Part shown: positions 8,276 to 15,188 of the stretch, in pieces
Layout of the letters: every line of letters starts with the position of its first letter
Position numbering within the stretch: position 1 is the stretch's first letter
Assembly (NCBI GenBank): GCA_013824055.1
Contig: PNNE01000118.1
Location: forward strand, 1 to 19,334
Reading direction: 5' to 3'
DNA length: 19,334 nt
Source of the DNA: Rhodobacter sp.
Lineage (GTDB): Bacteria; Pseudomonadota; Alphaproteobacteria; Rhodobacterales; Rhodobacteraceae
Position numbers and translations under genes: made by a program
The notes under the pieces: model-generated
The model's database searches: none
Told to the model about the DNA's origin: nothing
The model's input: the letters and a program-made list of their open reading frames with translations, nothing else

Positions 8276-8290
8276 TCATCCGGATCTGGC
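8249..8290. repeat. 14-bp tandem repeat spanning the end of the membrane-protein gene
   Basis: Units CATCCGGGTCCGGT at 8249-8262 and 8263-8276 are identical. A third unit at 8277-8290 (CATCCGGATCTGGC) is diverged and lies in the last codons of the membrane-protein gene. Read on the minus strand, a TGA stop occurs at the same place in each unit (8276-8278, 8262-8264, 8248-8250). Because 14 is not a multiple of three, the three stops fall in three different frames. Confidence 0.85.
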
Positions 8291-9676
8291 CGTGGACAGC
8301 AGCCAGAGACCCAGGACGGTGTACCCCACCATGAGAACCGTCATCGGCAGATGCGCAAGCGGCCGCGCGCCCTGCCCCGCCAGCTTCAGCCCCAGCAGCA
8401 CCGCCAGAAGATGCGCCCCCAGGATCGCGGCGAATTGCAGGCCGTAGATCACCGGCATGACGCGCGGGTCGGTCAGGAAGCCGAACGAGACAAAGAAGGG
8501 CGGCAGGCCCAGCCAGTTGTCGCCGGTCATCAGGGGATCGTTCAGTGCGGCCAGCGTGTATTGCCCGGCCGTCAGCAGCATCACCAGGTAATGCGCCGCG
8601 TGATAGCCCGCCGCGATGGCCAGGAACGACAGCATCACCGGCCCGGTCGCAAAGCCGCCACCGATCCGGCGCCCCAGCAGGATCGCCCCCAGGACAAGGC
8701 CCAGCGTCAGCACCCAGATCGCCAGCAGCCCGGCCGTGTTCTCCCACATCACCGCGCTGCGCCCCATGGGTTCCAGCGGGTTCTCGCCGATCAGCGCCTG
8801 CCACCAGAAGGTCTCGGCCAGACCGTCGAAGGTCAGAGCGGCAAGGGCCAGACTGACGAAGACCACAGCCGAAGGCGACAGTGCCGGCATCGACAGGACC
8901 TGCGTGCCGGGCCAGCCGCGCATCAGGCGGGAGCGGCCTGCCTCGGTCTGGTGCCAGAGCGGGGCGACCCTGGCGATGAAGCCGAAGAGGACGGTCAGGA
9001 ATTCGCCCGTCTCCAGCCAGTCCTCGCCCTCGAGCACGGCAAGGGCGAAGATCACCGCCCAATATGCAAGCGCGGTCTGCGCGAGGACGGCGGGGTCGTC
9101 GGGATAAAGCGAGACCATCTGGAACCAGACAAAGCCTGCATACCCTGCGACAGCCGGCCAGTGACCCAGGCGCGCAAGGCCGATGCTGCCGGTCCGGCCA
9201 AGCAGCGTGCGCGCGATGCGGACGGGACCGGTCCAGGGGTTCACCGGCCGCCAGAGGTTGCCCAGCAGCATCGAACCCAGGGGGATGGCGATCCAGACGC
9301 CGGTCCAGAAGACCAGCGTCATCAGGTTGTGCATCGGGTCCCGGTCGCCGTGAAGGCCGACAAGGACCAGGCCCAGAAAGGCAAGGAAGGACAGATACGA
9401 GGTCAGGCCGACGGGCAGCAGGACCCGCCGCTCCCAAACCGGATGCGGGGCCATGACCGGCAGACGGTGAGCCGTGACGCCCATGATCGCGGTCAAGGCC
9501 ACAGTCAGCGCCGCGGCGGTGATGTAGTGGCCGGTGGGCAGCGTCAGGATGACCGAGGGCGGCAGGGCGCAGGCGAAGGCCAGGCCAGGCATCAGAAGGA
9601 AGACCACACCGCTCGCCCCCAAAGTTTTCGAAAACTTTGGGCAAAATCCTTCGAAGGATTTTGGGGTGCGCTTCAC
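8276..9676 (-). CDS. Polytopic integral membrane protein of unknown function
   Basis: A 466-residue, very hydrophobic protein with about 11-12 predicted membrane segments. I do not recognise a characterised function. Conserved-looking, non-helical signatures are LWRPVNPWTGP, GEFLTVLFGFIARVAPLW and TFDGLAETFWW. I recall similar blocks in actinobacterial membrane proteins that databases loosely label fenitrothion hydrolase, but I cannot confirm this and would not transfer that name. The start is GTG at 9676, which overlaps the upstream gene's stop as GTGA and has AGGGAGAGGA about eight bases before. Residues 5-20 are encoded by two perfect palindromes (see repeat entry). After them comes a signal-like hydrophobic stretch ending AFAC near residue 36. 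A later ATG at 9592 would avoid the repeat but lacks a ribosome site. Position between cytoplasmic enzymes and the importer suggests a transport or redox-membrane role; this is inference only. Confidence 0.8.
   Translation of the reverse strand: MKRTPKSFEGFCPKFSKTLGASGVVFLLMPGLAFACALPPSVILTLPTGHYITAAALTVALTAIMGVTAHRLPVMAPHPVWERRVLLPVGLTSYLSFLAFLGLVLVGLHGDRDPMHNLMTLVFWTGVWIAIPLGSMLLGNLWRPVNPWTGPVRIARTLLGRTGSIGLARLGHWPAVAGYAGFVWFQMVSLYPDDPAVLAQTALAYWAVIFALAVLEGEDWLETGEFLTVLFGFIARVAPLWHQTEAGRSRLMRGWPGTQVLSMPALSPSAVVFVSLALAALTFDGLAETFWWQALIGENPLEPMGRSAVMWENTAGLLAIWVLTLGLVLGAILLGRRIGGGFATGPVMLSFLAIAAGYHAAHYLVMLLTAGQYTLAALNDPLMTGDNWLGLPPFFVSFGFLTDPRVMPVIYGLQFAAILGAHLLAVLLGLKLAGQGARPLAHLPMTVLMVGYTVLGLWLLSTARSG
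9618..9663. repeat. Two adjacent TTCGAA-centred perfect palindromes
   Basis: The first is a 24-bp perfect palindrome with half-site CCCAAAGTTTTC at 9618-9629 and its complement at 9630-9641. The second, immediately adjacent, is a 22-bp perfect palindrome with half-site CAAAATCCTTC at 9642-9652 and its complement at 9653-9663. The flanks CCCCAAA (9617-9623) and TTTGGGG (9660-9666) can also pair across the whole element. The AT-rich arms contrast with the GC-rich surroundings. It resembles the dispersed palindromic repeats often seen between genes in Rhodobacteraceae (recollection, not checked). Here it falls inside the annotated 5' end of the membrane-protein gene and is translated. Confidence 0.85.
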
Positions 9677-10254
9677 CTCAGACCGTCCTCTCCCTTGACC
9701 TGATCGATCTCCAGCCCGCCCATCCGGCTGTGCACCCTGCCCCCGCGCGCCATGCCAAGCGCGAAAAGCACCTCGTTCGTCCGCGGCCCGTCGGCGCAAG
9801 CCAGCGTGATCGCATCGAAGCGCGAGCGGACATAGGCCGCGTTCAGATGGCCAAGCGGCAGGTCCAGCGTCGACCCCAAGCCGCCCACCTTCATCACCGA
9901 GGGCACGATGGCCCGGCAGTCGCCCAGCCGTTCCCGCATCCCGTAGCCGCCCGCGACATGCCACAGCGCGCCGTGCTCGCTTTCGCCACCTTCGCCGACG
10001 ATGGCGCCCTTGCCGTAGGCGTCGATCCCCGTGCGGCCGCCCAGGGCGGCGACCAGGCGGTCGGTCAGCTCCAGCGCCAGGGGCTTCAGCTCCTCCATCG
10101 CGGGGTGCAGGTCGGCATGGTAGCGGCCCGCGAAGGGGTTGGCGCAGATCGCATAGATCGCCCCCCGGACCGGCGGAGGCTGAACCACCGGCCCGCCCTC
10201 GTGCCGGATCTCTTCCAGCTGCACCACGATCTTGCGGACTGCGAAATCAGCCAC
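9673..10254 (-). CDS. AA_synth (DUF1185, 'amino acid synthesis') family protein
   Basis: 193 residues, the normal size for this small single-domain family, whose name is historical and whose reaction is not established to my knowledge. Family features are the opening block KIVVQLEEIRHEGGP at residues 8-22, AICANPFAGRY at about 35-45, DAYGKGAIVGEGGESEHGALWH at about 78-99, and PSVMKVGGLGSTLDLPLGH in the second half. The many conserved glycines, His and Glu residues (EHGALWH, HADLHP) suggest an enzyme active site. GTG at 10254 has AAGGGGGAAG close upstream and overlaps the preceding stop by 8 bases. Its place between the heterocycle reductase/UPF0280 pair and the membrane protein implies a catabolic step, perhaps on a ring-opened or lactam intermediate; that is inference. 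Confidence 0.88.
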   Translation of the reverse strand: MADFAVRKIVVQLEEIRHEGGPVVQPPPVRGAIYAICANPFAGRYHADLHPAMEELKPLALELTDRLVAALGGRTGIDAYGKGAIVGEGGESEHGALWHVAGGYGMRERLGDCRAIVPSVMKVGGLGSTLDLPLGHLNAAYVRSRFDAITLACADGPRTNEVLFALGMARGGRVHSRMGGLEIDQVKGEDGLR

Positions 10255-11098
10255 TTGCTTCCCCCTTCACCAGCGCCAGGGCACCGGTTGCCTGCATCTC
10301 ACCCTGCAGGAAAAGTGCAGCACCTTCAATCAGTCCCCGCGCGCGGAAGGCTTCCGCCGCCCGCAGCCCCGCCGCCAGGGCCTCTGCCCGCTCGTCTGGC
10401 GCAAGCTGCGGCACTGCAACGGTCACCAGCCGGTCGCCCAGGTCGCTGTCGCACTGCACGTCGCGCGCCGGGCGCCGCTGGATCCCGGGATGACCAAGGT
10501 CCACCGCATTGGCCAGCATCGTCGCCGCCGCGTCGGCCATCGCCGCCGTGCGCGCCAGCACCGTCACTGCATCGGCGATGCCAAGCGAAAAGCTGCGTCC
10601 CCTCCAGCCCGAGGTCGCGATGCCCCGCACCGGGTCGGCGGCGCGCACCGTCACCCGGTCCAGCGGCGAGGCGGCCAGCGCACAGGTCAGGCTTTCCCCC
10701 GGCCCGAGCCAGAGCGCGATGTCGCCCCCGTTGTTGGCGTAGGCACGCGAAATGCCGGGTCCGGCCAGCGCCGCCAGCACCTCGTCGGCCACCGCCCCCG
10801 CAACGGCCGCCATCGGAGTGATGAAGGCCGGGCGGAACGGGGCCACGGCCGCAGCCATCCGGCGGGCGACAGTGCCGGCCACTTCGGCGGACTGCGACCG
10901 CAGGGCGGGCAGTTCGGCCACCAGGTCGTCCAGGATGCCGGCAAAGCGGGCCGCCGCGCGGGCATGGGCGGCGCGGATGGCGGGCGGTGCGCCGAATGCC
11001 TCGGCCACGATGTCGATGGGGCCGTGGTGCAGATGCAGGCGCCCGTCCGGCAGCAGGGCGGCGGTGGCCTGGGGGGGGCGGAAAGAGGTCAGGGCCAC
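10247..11098 (-). CDS. UPF0280 family protein (ApbE-like fold)
   Basis: 283 residues. UPF0280 proteins share the fold of ApbE, the enzyme that attaches FMN covalently to threonine in target proteins, but their own reaction is not established. The ApbE-like motif NNGGDIAL is at residues 122-129 (ApbE has N-x-GGDI), and AFITPMAAVAGAVAD at 91-105 is a family hallmark. The frame is open further upstream, but that part overlaps the reductase gene. GTG at 11098, with GAGGG about seven bases upstream, gives the family length and overlaps the upstream gene's stop by 10 bases. It lies directly after a 6-hydroxynicotinate reductase homologue. As I recall, the Eubacterium barkeri reductase carries covalently bound flavin, so a role in maturing that neighbour is an attractive inference, not a demonstrated function. 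Confidence 0.87.
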   Translation of the reverse strand: MALTSFRPPQATAALLPDGRLHLHHGPIDIVAEAFGAPPAIRAAHARAAARFAGILDDLVAELPALRSQSAEVAGTVARRMAAAVAPFRPAFITPMAAVAGAVADEVLAALAGPGISRAYANNGGDIALWLGPGESLTCALAASPLDRVTVRAADPVRGIATSGWRGRSFSLGIADAVTVLARTAAMADAAATMLANAVDLGHPGIQRRPARDVQCDSDLGDRLVTVAVPQLAPDERAEALAAGLRAAEAFRARGLIEGAALFLQGEMQATGALALVKGEASG

Positions 11099-12531
11099 GG
11101 CTCGACCCTCGCTGCGGTGGAATATTCGCCCCCCTCGGCCACCGACTGGTCCAGCGTGCGGATGTTCGCCTCGTGGCCGCCCATCGCCAGGTATTCGGCG
11201 CGCGGCAGGGTGAACTCCAGCGGTGCGACCAGCGCCGGGGTGGGCACATGGCCAAAGGCCCCCCTGGGCAGCCGGGTGACATCGACCATGAAGGTGATCC
11301 CGCCGCCGGGCCAGATGTAGGTCTCGGCCCCGCCCGAGGTCAGCCGCGTCGCCCCGCCCTGGACCGAGCGGGTCAGGCGCACCGGGTTCTTCGCCACGCC
11401 GGCGCGCAGCGAGCCGCCGGCCCCGCCAACGAACAGGACCGTGCAAAGCGAGGATTCGCAATTTTCGTCAATGAGTTCGACCGTGGCCTTCAAGTCCTGC
11501 GGCAAGTCCTGCCGGACGGGTCGCAACGTGTCGTCCAGCACGTAATAGGCGTGTTGCTCGCCGGTCGTGGAGACCATCAGCAGCCGCAGGCCGGGGCGCG
11601 CGCCCTTCTTGGGGTTCCACTCGCCCAGGATTTCCAGCGGGTCGGACAACCGGGTGCCGCCCCAGCCCTGGCCCGGCTCGGACACGCGGAAATACCGTCC
11701 CGGCGTCGACCGGTGGCCCTTGATGCGGATGCCGGTGGGCTGCCAGCCGATCACCTTGCCCGCCTGGTGTTCGCTGACGACACCGGTGATGTGGTCGTCG
11801 ACCACCACCACCTCGTCCACCAGCCCCTGCCATTGCATCGCGAACATGCCGATGGTGGCCGAGCCGCAGCCGACCCGCATCCGGCGTTCGCGCACCCCGT
11901 CCACGATGGGCGCCTGGCCCGCCTGCACGACGACAGTCGAGCCGCCGTCGATCACCAGTTCCACCGGCTCGGCGTTGCACAGGGCAAGCATCGCGGCGCA
12001 GGTCACGCGCCCTTCGGCCTTGGTGCCGCCGGTCAGGTGCTGGACGCCGCCCAGCGACAGCATCTGCGATCCGTATTCGGCGGTCGTGACATGGCCGATG
12101 GGTTCACCTTCGACCCGCACGACAGCGCCTGCCGGGCCAAGGAAGCGGTCGGTGTCGATCTTCACCTTGACCCCGCAGTAGGAAAAGATCGCCTCGGTCA
12201 CCACGGTGACCATGTCGGCGCCGTCGACCTGGGAGGCGATGATGAAGGGCGCGGGCTTGTAATCCGGGTAGGTCGTGCCCGAGCCGATGCCGGTGACGAA
12301 GGCATCCGCCGGGACCGGCGCGCCGTCCCCGGTGCCGGGCCAGTCCCGCGCGGCGAAGGGGACGACGCGGCCCCCGGCCTCGACCGTGTGGGACAGCATG
12401 ACCACCGGGTCGGTTCGCACGATCCGGCCTGCGTCATTGGCATAGCGGTCGCAGGCCCCGGTCTGGCCCGGCGCGATGTAGCACATCACCGGGCAGGCAT
12501 CGCAGCGGATCTTTTCGGGCGCGTCGGTCAT
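11089..12531 (-). CDS. 6-hydroxynicotinate reductase-like Fe-S flavoprotein
   Basis: 480 residues, close to the size of the E. barkeri enzyme, which reduces 6-hydroxynicotinate to 1,4,5,6-tetrahydro-6-oxonicotinate with reduced ferredoxin. An N-terminal cysteine cluster C10-x2-C13-x3-C17-x9-C27 (CDACPVMC ... GACDRY) would bind an Fe-S centre. Further cysteines are C119, C178, C185, C222, C358 and C363. Glycine-rich segments include GIGSGTTYPDYKPAPF (81-96), RVGCGSATIGMF (219-230) and WPGGGITFMVDVTRLPRGAFGH (407-428). ATG at 12531 overlaps the Mo hydroxylase stop (ATGA), with GAGG seven bases upstream; the longer open frame is rejected. Being just downstream of a Mo hydroxylase matches the nicotinate pathway order (hydroxylate, then reduce). 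The substrate may be another hydroxy-azaarene; family call is firm, exact reaction less so. Confidence 0.85.
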   Translation of the reverse strand: MTDAPEKIRCDACPVMCYIAPGQTGACDRYANDAGRIVRTDPVVMLSHTVEAGGRVVPFAARDWPGTGDGAPVPADAFVTGIGSGTTYPDYKPAPFIIASQVDGADMVTVVTEAIFSYCGVKVKIDTDRFLGPAGAVVRVEGEPIGHVTTAEYGSQMLSLGGVQHLTGGTKAEGRVTCAAMLALCNAEPVELVIDGGSTVVVQAGQAPIVDGVRERRMRVGCGSATIGMFAMQWQGLVDEVVVVDDHITGVVSEHQAGKVIGWQPTGIRIKGHRSTPGRYFRVSEPGQGWGGTRLSDPLEILGEWNPKKGARPGLRLLMVSTTGEQHAYYVLDDTLRPVRQDLPQDLKATVELIDENCESSLCTVLFVGGAGGSLRAGVAKNPVRLTRSVQGGATRLTSGGAETYIWPGGGITFMVDVTRLPRGAFGHVPTPALVAPLEFTLPRAEYLAMGGHEANIRTLDQSVAEGGEYSTAARVEPWP

Positions 12532-15188
12532 GGCAGGGCCTCGCAGACCCGATGCGGCAAGGCCGGGACGCAAGCGATCTCGGCCCCGGTGGCGTGGCGG
12601 ATCGCGTTCAGGATCGCGGGGGCCGTGGGGATCAGGACGTGCTCGCCCAGGCCCTTGGCACCGAAGGGACCTTCGGGATCGGGGACCTCGATCAGAAGGC
12701 TTTCGATCGGGGGGACATCGCCGAAGGTCGGGATCAGGTAGTCGTGCAGGTTCTCGGTCCGGCCGGGCAGGTATTCCTCCATCAGCGCCATGCCGATCCC
12801 TTGCGCGATGCCACCCTCGATCTGGCCCCTTGCGAGCATCGGATTGATCGCGCGGCCCACGTCATGCGCGGCGGTGAACTTCAGCAGCCGCACGGTGCCG
12901 AGGGCGGCGTCCACCTCCAGCTCCACCATCTGCGCGCCGTAGCCGTAGACGGCGTAGGGCGCCCCCTGGCCATTGGCGTCGAGGGGCGAGCTGGGCGGAT
13001 CATAGCTGGCTTCGGCGGTCAGGACGTGGCCGTTGGCATCGGGCGGAAGACTGGCAAGGTCGATCTGAGCGGTCGTGCCCTGGTCGCGGACGGCAAGGGT
13101 GGTGCCCGAAAGCGACAGCGTCGCGCCCTCGCCCGCATTGACGCGGCGCAGGATTTCGGCGCGCAGGCATTCGGCCGCCGCCTTGGCCGCGCGGCCGGTG
13201 ACGTAGGTCTGGCGGCTGGCCGAGGTCTTGCCGGCGTCGGGGGTCAGCGCGGTGTCGGGGCCGATCAGGTGGAAGTCCGTCAGCGGCAGACCAAGCGCCT
13301 GCGAGGCGATCTGGGCGATGACGGTGTTCGAGCCCTGGCCGATGTCGGTCGCGCCCTGGTGCAGGATGACCTGGCCCGCTGGCGCCAGGCCGATGCGGAT
13401 CGTCGAGGGGTTCGGCAGCGCCGTATTGCCGCAGCCATACCAGCACGAGGCGACGCCGACCCCCCGTCCCGCCCGGCCGTCCGCTTCGGCCAGGGCGCGC
13501 GTCCAGTGCGGTTTCAGGGCCATCAGGCAGTCGTGGATGCCGACCGCCCGCAGGGCCTGACCCGTCGCCGACGGGTCGCCGTCGCGCAGCGCATTGCGCA
13601 GGCGAAACTCCAGCCGGTCGAGTCCCGCCTTGTCGGCGAGGCGGTCATACATCGTCTCTTGCCACAGCGCCCCTTGCGGGACGCCAAAGCCGCGGAACGC
13701 CCCCGACACCGGCCCGTGGGTGTGGATCGCCCTGGCCCTGGCGGTGATCGCGGGCGTCAGGTACGGCCCCGAGACATGCACCGGCACCCGGTTCGCCACT
13801 GTCGGTCCCCAGCTGGAATAGGCCCCGGTGTTGAAGCAGCCCTCGAACTCCAGCCCCGTGATCCGGCCTTGCGCATCGCAGCCGATCCGGCCCCGCATCT
13901 CGGCCGGGTGGCGCTTGGTGGTCGAGGTCATGCTTTCGCCGCGCGAGTAGACCATCCGGCAGGGGCGGCCCGTCTGCAGCGTCACCAGCCCGATCAAGGG
14001 TTGCAACGAGAGGTCCAGCTTGGAGCCGAACCCGCCGCCGGTGGCCGAAGCGATGATGCGGACCCGGTCCGTCGGCAGCCCGAGGATCGCCGCGGTATCC
14101 TCGCGGTCCATGCCGGGGGCCTGGGTGCAGGCGCGGATGACCAGCGTGTCGCCGTCCATCCAGGCGGCTCCGGCCTCGGGCTCGATATAGGCGTGTTCGA
14201 CGAAGCCGGTGGTCATCGTCCCTTCGACGACATGCGCGCTGGAGGCAAGGGCGCGGGCGGCGTCGCCTCGGACCACGCGGCCTTCGACCAGAAGGTTGCC
14301 GGGCCGGTCGGGATGGAGCGGCGTGCCCGCCTCGGCCGCCTCGGGCGTGGCAAGCGGGGCGAGTGGGGTCCAGATGATCGGGAAGCCGGACAGGTCGGGC
14401 TCTGCCCCCGGCTCGAAAGCCACCAGAGCCACACATTCGCCCCGGAACCGGGCGGGAGAGGCGGCGATGGCGGGCTGGTCGGCGAAGGGCGGGATCACCG
14501 AAAAGGCGTTGCGGCCGGGGATGTCGGCTGCGGTGAAGATGGCGGCGACGCCGGACCGGGAGCGCAAGCCGGTCAGGTCGCCGATGGCAAAGGCCGCATG
14601 CGGGTGTGGCGAGCGGACCGCCCGCAGCACCAGCGCGCCCTCGGGCCATTCGTCGGCCCCGAAACTGTCGCCCGCGACCTTGGCGGCCCCGTCCAACCGG
14701 CGAACGCTGGCACCGATGCCGCCTGCCTGTTCCTCTGGCAGAACGCCCTGCCCCGCCGCGACAACCGCCGCGATGATGCTGCGATAGCCGGTGCACCGGC
14801 ACAGGACCCCGCCCAACGCCTGCTCGACCTCGGCCTCGGACGGGCGGGCGCTGCGCGTCAGCAGATCAGCCGCCGTCAGCAGCATCCCCGGCGTGCAGAT
14901 GCCGCATTGCGCAGCGCCGTGGGCATGAAAGCTGGCGCGCAGCCGGGAAAGCTCTGGCGTCTCGGCCTCGATGGTCGTGACCAGGCGCCCCGAGACCCGC
15001 GCGGCGGGCGTCAGGCAGGCGCAGACCGCAGCGCCGTCGAGAAGGACCGTACAGGCCCCGCAGTCGCCCGCGTCACAGCCCACCTTGGTCCCGGTCTTGC
15101 CCAGCCGCTCACGCAGGGTTTCGGACAGCCGTTCGGTGGGGGGAGCGTCCACGTCCACCAGTGCCCCGTTCAGCGAAAAGCGGATCAT
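12528..15188 (-). CDS. Molybdenum hydroxylase, fused [2Fe-2S] and molybdopterin-binding subunits
   Basis: An 886-residue xanthine oxidase-family protein that would hydroxylate a carbon next to a ring nitrogen with water as oxygen donor. Residues 1-150 are the iron-sulfur part: plant-type cluster C38, C43, C46, C58, then the second cluster C95, C98, C130, C132 (QCGICTPG, LCRCTGY). A short linker leads to the molybdopterin part from about 160: GGGFGSK (384-390), GAFRGFG (496-502), GATDIGQGSN (612-621), and GAKGLGEH (843-850), where E849 fits the catalytic glutamate. All key elements are present. In many relatives these parts are separate genes (small and large subunits); here they are one chain and FAD is on the upstream gene. 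ATG at 15188 overlaps the FAD gene stop (ATGA), with GGAGG seven bases upstream. Nicotinate dehydrogenase-like function is suggested by the reductase next door; xanthine or purine use is less likely. Confidence 0.93.
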   Translation of the reverse strand: MIRFSLNGALVDVDAPPTERLSETLRERLGKTGTKVGCDAGDCGACTVLLDGAAVCACLTPAARVSGRLVTTIEAETPELSRLRASFHAHGAAQCGICTPGMLLTAADLLTRSARPSEAEVEQALGGVLCRCTGYRSIIAAVVAAGQGVLPEEQAGGIGASVRRLDGAAKVAGDSFGADEWPEGALVLRAVRSPHPHAAFAIGDLTGLRSRSGVAAIFTAADIPGRNAFSVIPPFADQPAIAASPARFRGECVALVAFEPGAEPDLSGFPIIWTPLAPLATPEAAEAGTPLHPDRPGNLLVEGRVVRGDAARALASSAHVVEGTMTTGFVEHAYIEPEAGAAWMDGDTLVIRACTQAPGMDREDTAAILGLPTDRVRIIASATGGGFGSKLDLSLQPLIGLVTLQTGRPCRMVYSRGESMTSTTKRHPAEMRGRIGCDAQGRITGLEFEGCFNTGAYSSWGPTVANRVPVHVSGPYLTPAITARARAIHTHGPVSGAFRGFGVPQGALWQETMYDRLADKAGLDRLEFRLRNALRDGDPSATGQALRAVGIHDCLMALKPHWTRALAEADGRAGRGVGVASCWYGCGNTALPNPSTIRIGLAPAGQVILHQGATDIGQGSNTVIAQIASQALGLPLTDFHLIGPDTALTPDAGKTSASRQTYVTGRAAKAAAECLRAEILRRVNAGEGATLSLSGTTLAVRDQGTTAQIDLASLPPDANGHVLTAEASYDPPSSPLDANGQGAPYAVYGYGAQMVELEVDAALGTVRLLKFTAAHDVGRAINPMLARGQIEGGIAQGIGMALMEEYLPGRTENLHDYLIPTFGDVPPIESLLIEVPDPEGPFGAKGLGEHVLIPTAPAILNAIRHATGAEIACVPALPHRVCEALP

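Noticed and set aside
12528..15188. Naming the Mo hydroxylase xanthine dehydrogenase
   Set aside because: No purine-pathway genes are nearby, and the adjacent 6-hydroxynicotinate reductase homologue points to a different heterocycle; only the family is supported.
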